A stretch of DNA of 64,000 nt from JAQBVV01 sp965249205 (GTDB lineage Bacteria > Acidobacteriota > Vicinamibacteria > Vicinamibacterales > UBA2999), in the NCBI GenBank assembly GCA_965249205.1, contig CBDFLL010000005.1, forward strand, positions 558,001 to 622,000, read 5' to 3'. Positions within the stretch are counted from its first letter, which is position 1; each line of letters begins with the position of its first letter. Positions 43,116-51,662 of this stretch are shown here, in pieces. The translations under genes and the position numbers were made by a program. A model generated the notes under the pieces. That model was not told where the DNA came from and searched no databases. It was given only the letters and a program-made list of their open reading frames with translations.

Positions 43116-44870
43116 TCACCCGAACGACAGCGTATGCGTCTCACCTGCGCTGTCGATCTCGGTGACCGTGAAGCCATGACTCCGCAAGTCCGCTTCTAAC
43201 GCCGCCATGCAGGATCCCTGCCTCCAGGTCAACCGTAAAAGATGCTCCTCGGCGGCCCCGATTTCCAACTCTCCGTCAAACGCTGGCGACGTATTCCGCA
43301 GTCTCATGAGTGCGAGCTGGTCCTGCACAACGGAGCGGGCGAGTCCCGTCTCGATGTCACTCGGCGTCAGCGTTGTGCGGTTGATCTCTTTGTGTCCAGC
43401 AGCGCCGCCATGATCGGCCGCTTCGTAGTTGTTCGTGCCGGCGAACAGGTCGAGATACCAGACCTGCGGGATACCCGGCATGAACAGTTGGATCGCCCGG
43501 GCGAGTCGCAGCTTCTGTTCGCTTTCGCCCAAGGCGCTGAAGAACGTCGCGTTCACCTGGTAGTAGGAAATCTTTGTGCCATCGGGACCGTAGAGATTCT
43601 TGACCCTCCCGCCCCTGGCCAGCACGTTCTCCATCACCGTGTCGATTTGCTCATCCGTCAGCAATCCGGATCTCGAGACCCCCGAAACCTCTTTCCCTTT
43701 CAGATCAAGCACCGGAATGCCGTCATGACAGCCGAGCATGTTGATCGTCTGGAGACCCTTGTCGAGCAACTCTCTCGCCCAGCCCAAAAGTGCGGACGTT
43801 GTACCGCGGTCGAGCGCGTCGATCACGAGACCAGGAAGAAAAAAGTCGTAGACGGGAAACCCTTTGCCTGCGACTTCCTCATGGAGGCCCGTGCCGTACT
43901 CGGCATGAATCTCAGGGAGCAGGATCAGGTCGTACTTCGTCGCGATCTGCCTCAGCCTCTCTAGGTAGTCCCATGTCCCCGGCTTGTTGAAGAAATTCGT
44001 CATGCCGGGTTCTTTGTGCAGGTACGCGAATGCATCGAGCCTGACCAGCTTCGCGCCGAAGTCGTGAAGTTTCTTCAGCGTGGCATCGTAAAAGTCCCAG
44101 ACCCCTTCGGACCGAGCATTCAAGTCCATCTGGCCCAAATAGCGACGTTTTCGCTCGACGATGGCCAGCACATCGTTTCTGTAGCCGGCGTGTGCGCCCA
44201 GGCTGACGTCCCCGACATTCGCCTTCGCTCGTATCGCGTCGTTGACGGTTGCCGCGATCGCGCTCGCCTGTTCGGCCGAGAGTCCTTGAAGTCCCGCAAG
44301 ATCCGCAGGGCTGAGTTCCTGATAGGTCACGTCCTGGTAGAACGTATTCCAATAGGGTCTGTCCGAGCCGTCCGGAAAACGTACTTTGAGGATCGGGAGG
44401 CCAGGCTTTCGCATGAAGAGCTTCTGCAGGTGCTCTTCTTTCGGGATCACGTAGCCGTCGTCGCCCATCTCTCCCTGCGAACTCCAGAACTCGTTCCAGT
44501 CCACAAAGAAATCTTTGAACTGGGAGTCATCCCCGTGTTCCAGCATGTCCTGAAACTGCGGCGACCCGACAGAGAGGTGATTCAACACGAGATCGAACTT
44601 CAGGTTGATGCCCAGTTTGTCGATCTTTTTGAGATCGGTCTCGGAGACCAGTTCCTCGTTGCGGTCGTAGTCAACAACGGAGAAACCCCGATCCAGATCG
44701 CTATGGAAGAACGTGGGGAGGACATAGAACAAGGAAAAGACATCCTTGAACTCCGGCCTCTTGAGCATGTTTACCGTGTCAACCAACGCGTGGCCAATGC
44801 TGTCAGGGTAGGCGTTCAACATGACGCCCTTCGGCAGCGCAGACTTCGTCGATCGGACTTCGATACTCAC
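43116..44870 (-). CDS. Sucrose phosphorylase-type GH13 enzyme
   Basis: 584 residues from GTG 44870 (GAGAGGTCGCC precedes it). GH13 subfamily 18: reversible phosphorolysis of sucrose to glucose-1-phosphate and fructose. Catalytic residues: nucleophile Asp in KLVRLDAFAYLHKE, acid/base Glu in LLPEIHAEYGTG, and transition-state Asp in MLGCHDGIPVLD; LVLNHLSVGSPQFQDML carries the conserved HLS/M. YQVNATFFSALG and RAIQLFMPGIPQVWYLDLFAGTNNYEA are characteristic. Other members act on glucosylglycerate or glucosylglycerol, so the exact acceptor is open. Divergence from bifidobacterial enzymes is visible at the N terminus. Confidence 0.87.
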   Translation of the reverse strand: MSIEVRSTKSALPKGVMLNAYPDSIGHALVDTVNMLKRPEFKDVFSLFYVLPTFFHSDLDRGFSVVDYDRNEELVSETDLKKIDKLGINLKFDLVLNHLSVGSPQFQDMLEHGDDSQFKDFFVDWNEFWSSQGEMGDDGYVIPKEEHLQKLFMRKPGLPILKVRFPDGSDRPYWNTFYQDVTYQELSPADLAGLQGLSAEQASAIAATVNDAIRAKANVGDVSLGAHAGYRNDVLAIVERKRRYLGQMDLNARSEGVWDFYDATLKKLHDFGAKLVRLDAFAYLHKEPGMTNFFNKPGTWDYLERLRQIATKYDLILLPEIHAEYGTGLHEEVAGKGFPVYDFFLPGLVIDALDRGTTSALLGWARELLDKGLQTINMLGCHDGIPVLDLKGKEVSGVSRSGLLTDEQIDTVMENVLARGGRVKNLYGPDGTKISYYQVNATFFSALGESEQKLRLARAIQLFMPGIPQVWYLDLFAGTNNYEAADHGGAAGHKEINRTTLTPSDIETGLARSVVQDQLALMRLRNTSPAFDGELEIGAAEEHLLRLTWRQGSCMAALEADLRSHGFTVTEIDSAGETHTLSFG

Positions 44871-45076
44871 GGCGACCTCTCTAGGATCCGAAGATTTTGG
44901 CGCGCCCGGAACAGGGCGTTCAAAAGTATCGCACTCCGGGCACGAGGGCCCTAATTGCCCAGAGCACTCTGCAGCCGAAGACACTGTCTGACCGACGCCT
45001 GCCCGGCAGTCCAGCGCCGTGCGGCTTCGGTAGCCGAAGGGCTCTGGACGTGGACCGTTGCGGGCTAGTTACGACT

Positions 45077-46411
45077 TCATGCACCAACGCCCGGCACCGG
45101 GGTCCCAGCGGACGGGAACTCAACGAGTCTGTGCGTGCCGGCGTCGATGACCAGCCGCGGCGGCTCAGCCTCGATCAGATACTCGAACTCCTGCCGGAAC
45201 TCCTGCAGCGACACTCCCGCCGTCGCCGCGAACTTCGCGAGTTCATGCGGGTCCTCAAAGTCGTCGCGCCGCAGCCGGAGCATGTAACGCCGGGCGATCG
45301 CGTACCGCGTCGAGTGGATGTCTACCAGGCGTACCCGTGGTCGGCCGCTTTGATGGTCGATCAATTCCCCGAAGGGAATCGGCACAAAATTGCCGCTTTG
45401 CATCGAAATCAGAACGGCGTTGCCACCCGAGAGCAGGTACTTTGCCGCGCAGTAGCCTAAGTCTCGCGTGTACTCCATGTCCGACGGGATCGGGTCGGCG
45501 CAACGCAACTCGTAACCGATGTTCTTGGCCACGATCATCGTCTTGATGCCAAAGTCCCCGAGGCGCTTCTGCACCTCGGCTTTCAGGATCTCGCCGATGT
45601 CGACCTCCGCGATGCGAACATTGCCGTGGGCGTCGCGCTCGACGCTCTCCAGTCGAATCAGGTCGTCTGGGTCGATCCCCAGCACCAGTCCCTCGGCGAT
45701 GACCGCGATGCCGTCACGCCGGCCGTAGCTGAGCCGCTTGATGATGGCGCCGACGAGCGTATCGATGAACGTCCTGAGACGGATCCGCTTACCGGCGAAC
45801 TCCTCGGGGATGAGCGTCAGCGTCGCACCCGCTGCCTTGCCGATCCCGAGGGCCAGGTGTCCGGCTCCGCGACCCATGGCGATCACGAAGTACCAACGCG
45901 ACGTCGTCTTGGCGTCGACCATCAGGTTCTTGACGATCTCGACCCCATGGTGCCGCGCGGTCAAATAGCCAAACGTATCGACGTGCTTGGGTAGATCCAG
46001 ATCGTTGTCGATCGTCTTCGGCACGTGCACGACGTGGATGCGGCCGCCAGCGCGCTCCTCGAGTTTGATCGCGGAGAATGCCGTGTCATCGCCGCCGATG
46101 GTGACGAGCATCCGGACGTTCAAACGCAGCAGGGAGGTGACAGCGTTCTCGAGGTGATCGGGATTGGAGGTCGGATTGGCCCGCGAGATGCCGATATGCG
46201 AGCCGCCACGGAAGTGGACCCGGCTGACCGATTCGATCGTCAGCGGCGTCACGTGCTCGATGTCGCCTTGCATGATCCACTCGAAGCCGTCGCGGATGCC
46301 GACGACATCCACGCCTTCGAGCTGGCTGCGGATCGTCGCCGCGCTGATGACGCTGTTGATCCCTGGCGCCGGCCCGCCACTGACGAGAATCCCCAGCTTC
46401 TTGGTGGTCAT
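45077..46411 (-). CDS. 6-phosphofructokinase, PPi-type
   Basis: 444 residues from ATG 46411 (GGGACGGT precedes it). Phosphorylates fructose-6-phosphate. Motifs: ILVSGGPAPGINSVISAA, VTIGGDDTAFSAIKLE, where Asp follows GGD as in PPi-dependent enzymes (ATP-type has Gly), and VPKTIDNDLDLP; then MGRGAGHLALGIGKAAGATLTLIPEEF. Length and the PKTIDND motif fit the group III/PPi form. Last in a block with sucrose phosphorylase and a HAD phosphatase, likely feeding fructose and glucose-1-phosphate into glycolysis. Confidence 0.88.
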   Translation of the reverse strand: MTTKKLGILVSGGPAPGINSVISAATIRSQLEGVDVVGIRDGFEWIMQGDIEHVTPLTIESVSRVHFRGGSHIGISRANPTSNPDHLENAVTSLLRLNVRMLVTIGGDDTAFSAIKLEERAGGRIHVVHVPKTIDNDLDLPKHVDTFGYLTARHHGVEIVKNLMVDAKTTSRWYFVIAMGRGAGHLALGIGKAAGATLTLIPEEFAGKRIRLRTFIDTLVGAIIKRLSYGRRDGIAVIAEGLVLGIDPDDLIRLESVERDAHGNVRIAEVDIGEILKAEVQKRLGDFGIKTMIVAKNIGYELRCADPIPSDMEYTRDLGYCAAKYLLSGGNAVLISMQSGNFVPIPFGELIDHQSGRPRVRLVDIHSTRYAIARRYMLRLRRDDFEDPHELAKFAATAGVSLQEFRQEFEYLIEAEPPRLVIDAGTHRLVEFPSAGTPVPGVGA

Positions 46412-46910
46412 ACCGTCCCTGCCTCTCCGATATTGTCGCGTATATCGCGTCGATTCCCAGCCGTAGTGTCCCACACCCGCGGCGACCGAACAGACGGAGC
46501 GGCGTGGCTGCTCGCTGCTAGCTGCCCGCTACACAAAAATGCCTCATACGCGGAAGACCCACGTATTGGCTATCCGAAGCGGGAGGTCGTGGGACGCAAC
46601 GTGCTCGATCTCTATGATCCGGAATACGAGGAGCGTGCTAGGCAGGATCGAAAGACTTCGTGAAGTGTGCCGAGGTACGCAGATGTCGAATTGCCACTGA
46701 GACATCGGGACGACCACATCGCAGACCGCGAGCATCAGCCTTTCGCGGGTTCTCTCGACCCTGACGGGAGCAGAAGGGGTTGGCTCCTCAGACTGTAGGT
46801 AGTCACCATGGCCAGCACGAACGAGGTCATTCCGGCAAGCACGCGATGGCCAATGCGCGATTCAAGCTGGGTTGTTGCACGCCATCTGATCGCGCGTTAT
46901 CTTTATTTCT
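46412..46910 (+). other. 499-bp region with a probable PAS-domain remnant
   Basis: Plus-strand frame near 46560-46663 reads GYPKREVVGRNVLDLYDPEYEERARQ, which resembles the start of a PAS domain (sensor), then stops at 46663. No intact gene. Judged a fossil; the remaining bases show nothing recognisable. Confidence 0.4.
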
Positions 46911-47148
46911 ATGCACGATATGCTCGTTTGTCCCAGCTGCAATGGAAAGGGGATGAGCCTATTTCGACGTTTGTATCTGGGACCAGGGATCCCCGGCATC
47001 TGCCGGACCTGCGGGAAAAAGATAGGAATTTCTTACGCATCCCTTATTTGTCTTGTTCCATTTTTGGGAGCACTGTATTTCGCTGAATACTTGAGTCCAA
47101 CACTTGCTTTTCTTGCGGGTACTGCTAGCACCATAGCAATGTTTTTCA

Positions 47149-48520
47149 GGCTCTTCAGGTAATCGAGTGGGTGATTTCGGGGCATTTTAGAGCGCGGGTA
47201 ACATGCAGGAAAGGATCTTGAGCCGCAGGTATTCCTCATCGCGCAGTCCGTACGCGCGGCGCTGGATGACGCGGATCTTGTTATTGAGCCCCTCGACGAA
47301 CCCGAGCGACACCTTGTTTTCGGGCTTGCAATAGGCGGCGATGCCATCCCAATGGCGATCGATCATCTCGGCGAACTTCTGGTAGGGCGCAAGGCGCTGC
47401 CACTTCAGACTCGCCCGCCAGTTCTCGAAGAAACGCCGTGCCCACGCTTCCCGCTCGTAGCTCCACATCTGGGCGAACGATTCCTTGAGCAGGTAGGCGG
47501 TGTTCAATCGCTTGTTGGCCGCGAGCAGGGTCTTGAGATTCTGTCGACCCTCCACGGTCAGGTGCTCGCGGCGCGACAGCAGCGTGTACTTCTGGCCCTT
47601 GATGAAGCGACGATCCTTGCCGCTGAGCCGTGCGTACTCGGCCTTGCGCACCGTGTCGAGCGCCTTCCCCAGGTGGCGCAGGATATGGAACTTGTCGAAC
47701 AGGATCGCCGCCTGGGGCGCGTGCGTGTTCGCCGCGTTGCGAAACGGCTTCCACATATCCATCACCGCCAGGCGAACGCTTCGGCTCTTCTTGTCTCCGA
47801 GCCACTCGTAGAACTGCGCCATGCTCGCCTGCGAGCGATCCGCCCCTCCAAACCAGATCGGACGCTCGCGGATTAGATCGCTTACCACGATGCGATAGGT
47901 GTGTCCCTTGCGAATCGAGATCTCATCGATGCCGATGACCTTCGGCCCCGGGGTGCCCGCCTTGGCCAGCTGCGCCTGCATGTAATGCTTCTCGAGCGTC
48001 TTGACCGTGTCCCAGTCGAGGTTGAGCTCCGCGGCCATGTCCTTGATCGTCGTCGAGCGGCAGCGCCGGCCCACGTACTGGGCAAAGCGCTTGGTATAAA
48101 ACGGATTGTCGGCGAGGAAGTCGAGCCGCTCGCGCTTCACCTTGCCGCAGCGCCGGCATTGCACGCGCCGCACCTCGACTTCCAGGTAGATGCGTAGCTC
48201 GCCGCAAGGGAGATCGCGTACGTGACGCACGCGCCGGTCGTACCAGCCCATGTGCGCGCGACCGCAACAGCCGCAGCGCGTTTTTTTGAGCGCCGGACAA
48301 GCGTGATGACGCGCGCCTTCGGGTCGCCGAAGACACCGCGCACCGCGTGTCGCGGACGCACACCAGGGAACGCGTATGCGTCCCACAGCCGCCGCTGTCG
48401 CTTCCGGGAATTAGCCATCGGGACATCATCGCAGTTGGAGCAGCCCTGGACACGCTTCTCGCCACTCGGAGCAAGCTCGTTTTATCCACTCAATTTACCC
48501 ACACGACTTCCTGAAGAGCC
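47149..48520 (-). mobile_element. ISL3-family insertion sequence (1,372 bp) with 8-bp target duplication
   Basis: The ends are imperfect inverted repeats of about 30 bp beginning GGCTCTTCAGG on both sides (47149 inward; 48520 inward on the other strand). GTTTTTCA is found exactly at both flanks (47141-47148 and 48521-48528), the 8-bp duplication typical of ISL3. One transposase gene lies within. Insertion appears recent. Confidence 0.93.
47187..48418 (-). CDS. ISL3-family transposase, apparently needing a -1 frameshift
   Basis: The main frame (47187 to about 48290) contains an N-terminal zinc-binding region CGCCGRAHMGWYDRR ... VQCRRCGKVKRERLDFLADNPFYTKRF, the catalytic D in VIGIDEISIRKGHTYRIV, D in VRLAVMDMWKPFRNAA, and the late E in GFVEGLNNKIRVIQRRAYG. 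Its true N terminus, MANSRKRQRRLWDAYAFPG...ITLVRRSKK, lies in the other frame starting at 48418. The two meet at TCAAAAAAACG (seven A, 48282-48288), an A-AAA-AAA slippery site. A -1 slip joins them. Alternatively transcriptional slippage, or a one-base deletion, explains the frame change. Confidence 0.85.
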
Positions 48521-48560
48521 GTTTTTCATTTGTTTGTGGTTTCCCCTTAAGGAAGAGTAG

Positions 48561-49015
48561 CGTTCAATCCCCCTGCTGAATGTCCTCGCGTTTCTGCTGC
48601 CGGTCTTGAAATGAGGCAGCACCGGGACGTGGGACAAACCCTGCGTCGACGGACCCACTTTCGCCCTGTTTGGCGTGGGCTGCCGCCATCCTTTCCTGCC
48701 CTGGGACAAGACACGGCCCCAACGCGACTCGCGGAGGCCGGTCAACCCGACTGGGTGATCCAGGCGCAGATCGGCCACGTCTCCCCCGCGATGATGAAGG
48801 CCTGCAGTTACATTCGACGGCAGGCGCTTGACGCAGCAGCAGGGGTACTCCAACCCACATCAACGTCACAATCGGACGATCTGGACGAGGAGGTCCGCGA
48901 AATCGTCAAGGAAGTTGGCTCCTTGGGCTGGACCCGAACCAGCAACCCTCCGGTTAACAGTTGCGGCGAGGTGAAGAGCATCAATTGCGACCACGTGACA
49001 CCGAGTTGCTTTTAG
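48561..49015 (+). pseudogene. Tyrosine recombinase (integrase) C-terminal remnant
   Basis: From about 48718 the frame reads TRLAEAGQPDWVIQAQIGHVSPAMMKACSYIRRQALDAAAGVLQ, the final part of a phage-type integrase: LGH-like IGH, and the catalytic Tyr within SYIRR. Upstream, where the other catalytic residues should be, the sequence is not conserved. Ends in DLDEEVREIVKEVGSLGWTRTSNP, whose last codons overlap a tRNA-Asn fragment. Inactive remnant of an integrated element. Confidence 0.65.
48916..48961 (-). tRNA. tRNA-Asn 3' fragment (attachment-site remnant)
   Basis: Read on the minus strand: loop CTGTTAA (anticodon GTT), then variable region, T-arm GCTGG-TTCGGGT-CCAGC, acceptor CCAAGGAG and CCA. 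Positions from anticodon loop to 3' end are present, while the 5' half is absent (upstream bases do not pair to make an anticodon stem or acceptor stem). It fits an att-site copy left by an integrative element that uses the tRNA 3' end, because an integrase remnant overlaps it. Confidence 0.7.
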
Positions 49016-49416
49016 GCGGGAAATCCGTCGTTCAAGCCACTCGGCGACTGCCACCATTGATGACCAGTTGCTACCTGGGGTGGGTACAAGATTGGGCACA
49101 GCGCCTGTGCCCCCGGCGCTCTTTAGGCGTCAGAGCGGCCTGACAACCGAACGACCAAGATCGAAGCCCACCGACGCCCCCGTCTTCTGTAGCAGATCGG
49201 TTTGGAGTCCGGCGTCTACTGTACCTGCCCCTGTTGCGCGGGCTGAGTGGCGGCCTCGGAACCCGGACGCTTGTGCGGTGAAGGCGACTTCGTGGGCGCT
49301 GGGGCGTCGGGGTGTATAAAGGATCCTTCTGGGGCAGGCGAAGCGGCGATCCCGGTAACGAAAGAAGGGCTCCCTGGGGGCAAACCGGACATTCCGATCA
49401 GGAGAATGAAAAGTCG

Positions 49417-50046
49417 ATGACTACCAAGATGTCGAACTGGACGCGCGCAACTCGAACGTTGGGCGCTCTGCTAATTGGTGTCCTGTGGGCAACGCCCGCC
49501 AACGTTCTCGGACAGGGCACCTTTTCCGGGAACGTCAGTGGCAGCGCCGCGACCTTCAGCGGCGTGCTCGCCGGCGATGTCTCCGGCCCACAGGGGGCGA
49601 CGGTCGTCAGCCCCTCGATTGCGCGGGACGCGGAGATTGTTCCAGCCGTGCTCGCCGCCGATGGGGCCGGGAGCGGGCTGGACGCCGACCTCTTCGACGG
49701 TCTCGACTCGAGCGCATTTGTCGGTGCGACCGGCGCGACGGGTCCCCAGGGTCCGGCGGGCGACGACGGCTTGCCGGGCGGGGTGTCAGGCTGAGAAATC
49801 GTTACTGTTACCCAGGAGATCACTATCAACCCCGGTGCATTCCAAAACCTGGTTGCGTCTTGCCCGAATGGCAAGAAGCTGACGGGCGGCGGCGGCAGTG
49901 CGGCGGTACTTATCAATTCTGACTTCGCACTGGTTCGGTCGCGTCCGCTCGACGATGACAGCTGGCAGGCGTCGTGGACGAACGTCGACACAGTTGCGCG
50001 CACCGAAGATTTCACCACGTACGCGATTTGCGCGGACGTCAGCTAA
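49417..50046 (+). pseudogene. Secreted collagen-like protein with one internal TGA
   Basis: One frame of 210 codons with a single TGA at 49792-49794. Signal peptide (LGALLIGVLWATPANVLGQG); a short collagen-like stretch GATGATGPQGPAGDDGLPGG follows residue 108. After GVSG-TGA, the frame reads EIVTVTQEITINPGAFQNLV, SCPNGKKLTGGGGSAA, and SWQASWTNVDTVARTEDFTTYAICADVS, a C-terminal beta-rich domain seen in collagen-like bacterial proteins. Trp (TGG to TGA) at the stop is the simplest explanation. Not a selenocysteine context. Probably decayed; sequencing error cannot be excluded. Confidence 0.75.
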
Positions 50047-50265
50047 AGAGACTAGATTCATTGAGGCGCGGCTGTCAGGATTGTCGCGGCTAGGGAGCCG
50101 CCTCTGGCCACTCGAAGCGAAGTGGAATCGATGAGAGGAGGCACAGAATTGGGCAACGTCAGGTTAACTTTCAGGAGGCCGCCAATGTTTCCTATCGACT
50201 CGCCTTATTAAGGGAACAATTCTGCCTTCTCCCCCTCAGCAGATGGCAAACCAACGCGCATGCCG

Positions 50266-51219
50266 TCAAACCGGGTAGCCCAACTCCGCCAGCCTCAGAC
50301 CATAGCGTTCGGCAACACGTCCATTACCCTTGGCGAACAATTCAACGATTTCGTCCTTGATCTCGTCTGGTACTCTGAAACCTCTTCCGCTCCTAGAAAG
50401 ACGGTTGTGTACCGCCGGAAAACGTCGCCTGATTGCTATTCGCAAACGCTCGTTTCCAGGAATTCTCGATACCATTGACAACAAGGCTACACCGCGTCCC
50501 GACATGCTGGCGTTCTCGCGTTGCGGCACCTCGACGAGACGAGTGTGAAAGCGAAATTCAGTCTTCTCTTCGATCTTATCGACAAGTATCGAAAAGTTGT
50601 CCGTAAGCTCTTCGAACGGGACCACAATTATGTTCTCTACGCCGAAGATCTTCTCGTTTGTTGCCAGAAAATCGTCGAAATCCATCGTTCGAAAATAATC
50701 GGACGCCCAATCTCTTGCTTTGTGCCCGCCGTCACTAAAATAAGTCTCCTTTGAAAACTTGAAATATTCTCTAAAAGTAACGAATCTTCCTCTGTAACGA
50801 TCTGGCGCAAACTTAAGTGAAATTCCTACATATTTATAGTGTGAAGGAATTGCGTCGAGTTGATTACGAATTATAAGCAAGAGTTTTGGGCTTGCGAATG
50901 TGTCATTCAGAATCTGTGCCTGAACTAGGGGGCAAGTCGACTCGGAGAGATGTTCGTTGGAGAATAGAAATAGTTTGCCATCGTTCTCTGCTTCCGCCAT
51001 CGACTGCGCAACGCGTTCCTTCACGTCCGCCGGGATGCCTTTGAACCGGTCAAGGTTGACGAGGGCGGTGATAACGTATCGCGATTCCCCCGGGTACACC
51101 TCTTGACCTGGTTTCAGATTCTTTCCAAAAAAAGCAATGTCCGGATGGGCCGGGAAAACGTTTCGTTGCAAGGTTGTGCTTGCCCCCTTGCCAATTCCCA
51201 TGTGAACAACGGCTGTCAT
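50266..51219 (-). CDS. Sulfotransferase-domain protein, AT-rich, probably horizontally acquired
   Basis: 317 residues from ATG 51219. PAPS-binding 5'-PSB loop HMGIGKGASTTLQRNVF near residue 6 and LLIIRNQLDAIPSHYKYVG (the 3'-PB strand with Arg/Ser) near residue 115 identify a sulfotransferase fold. Members transfer sulfate from PAPS to sugars, lipids or peptides. Base composition is clearly AT-richer than surrounding genes, and it lies between two integrase remnants, which supports transfer. Acceptor unknown. Note that the cys operon here makes APS but not PAPS. Confidence 0.82.
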   Translation of the reverse strand: MTAVVHMGIGKGASTTLQRNVFPAHPDIAFFGKNLKPGQEVYPGESRYVITALVNLDRFKGIPADVKERVAQSMAEAENDGKLFLFSNEHLSESTCPLVQAQILNDTFASPKLLLIIRNQLDAIPSHYKYVGISLKFAPDRYRGRFVTFREYFKFSKETYFSDGGHKARDWASDYFRTMDFDDFLATNEKIFGVENIIVVPFEELTDNFSILVDKIEEKTEFRFHTRLVEVPQRENASMSGRGVALLSMVSRIPGNERLRIAIRRRFPAVHNRLSRSGRGFRVPDEIKDEIVELFAKGNGRVAERYGLRLAELGYPV

Positions 51220-51662
51220 TGACTATTTGCCTTGACCCTCTCGGCGTCAGCGGCCCACTATCGTGGCCGCTGCTGGCGTGTCGCCCGGCGGCGGGTTGAT
51301 CCTGCAGACTCAAGAAGTGACATTCAGAGTGTACCAGATACCGACAACGGAGCCAGCGGTGCGGCCACCAGCCGACGACGTTACGTCACAGTCCACGTCA
51401 GAATCGGACGGTCTGGATGACGAGTTGCGCGAATTTGTTCAGGAGATTGGCTCCCCTTCCTGGACACGTATCGAACCATGTGTATTGCACCAGAGCCGGA
51501 TGTTCAGCGCCTTCTGGAAGATGTTCGACAGCTGACGGTCACCGCGTAGCCGGACTGCGCTCCGCCCAATCAAGGATCCTGGGGCAATACCAGAAACGGC
51601 ATGCCTCGCGCTGTTAGCGCAAGAGGCACGGCTAACCAGGCGATTGTACGCCCTACTCGCGC
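51220..51662 (+). pseudogene. 443-bp region with a second integrase-tail remnant
   Basis: Frame 51386-51480 reads TSQSTSESDGLDDELREFVQEIGSPSWTR, homologous to the integrase tail at 48.87-48.93 kb (TSQSDDLDEEVREIVKEVGSLGWTR). The DNA is related too: both end in a GATTGGCTCC/GTTGGCTCC core. The tRNA-like sequence after it is degenerate. This second copy puts the collagen-like and sulfotransferase genes inside a direct-repeat bracket of about 2.5 kb. Confidence 0.55.

Larger units (their letters stand above)
46911..48560 (+). pseudogene. Small zinc-ribbon membrane protein gene interrupted by ISL3 insertion
   Basis: Left part 46911-47148 encodes MHDMLVCPSCNGKG, then CRTCGKKIG (two CxxC pairs, likely zinc) and two hydrophobic segments. 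The IS element at 47149-48520 breaks it after AMFF. Joining the frame across one copy of the 8-bp duplication continues ICLWFPLKEE to TAG at 48558-48560, giving an 89-residue protein with a complete second membrane helix. The restored frame is good evidence that this was a real gene. Function unknown; base composition is AT-richer than neighbours. The interrupted frame now stops at 47162. Confidence 0.72.

Noticed and set aside
49020..49075. tRNA-Leu/Ser-like GCCGAGTGGCTTGAACG on the minus strand
   Set aside because: No acceptor or anticodon stem could be formed around it.
49792..49794. TGA in the collagen-like gene as selenocysteine
   Set aside because: No Cys or redox motif around it; a Trp-to-stop transition is simpler.
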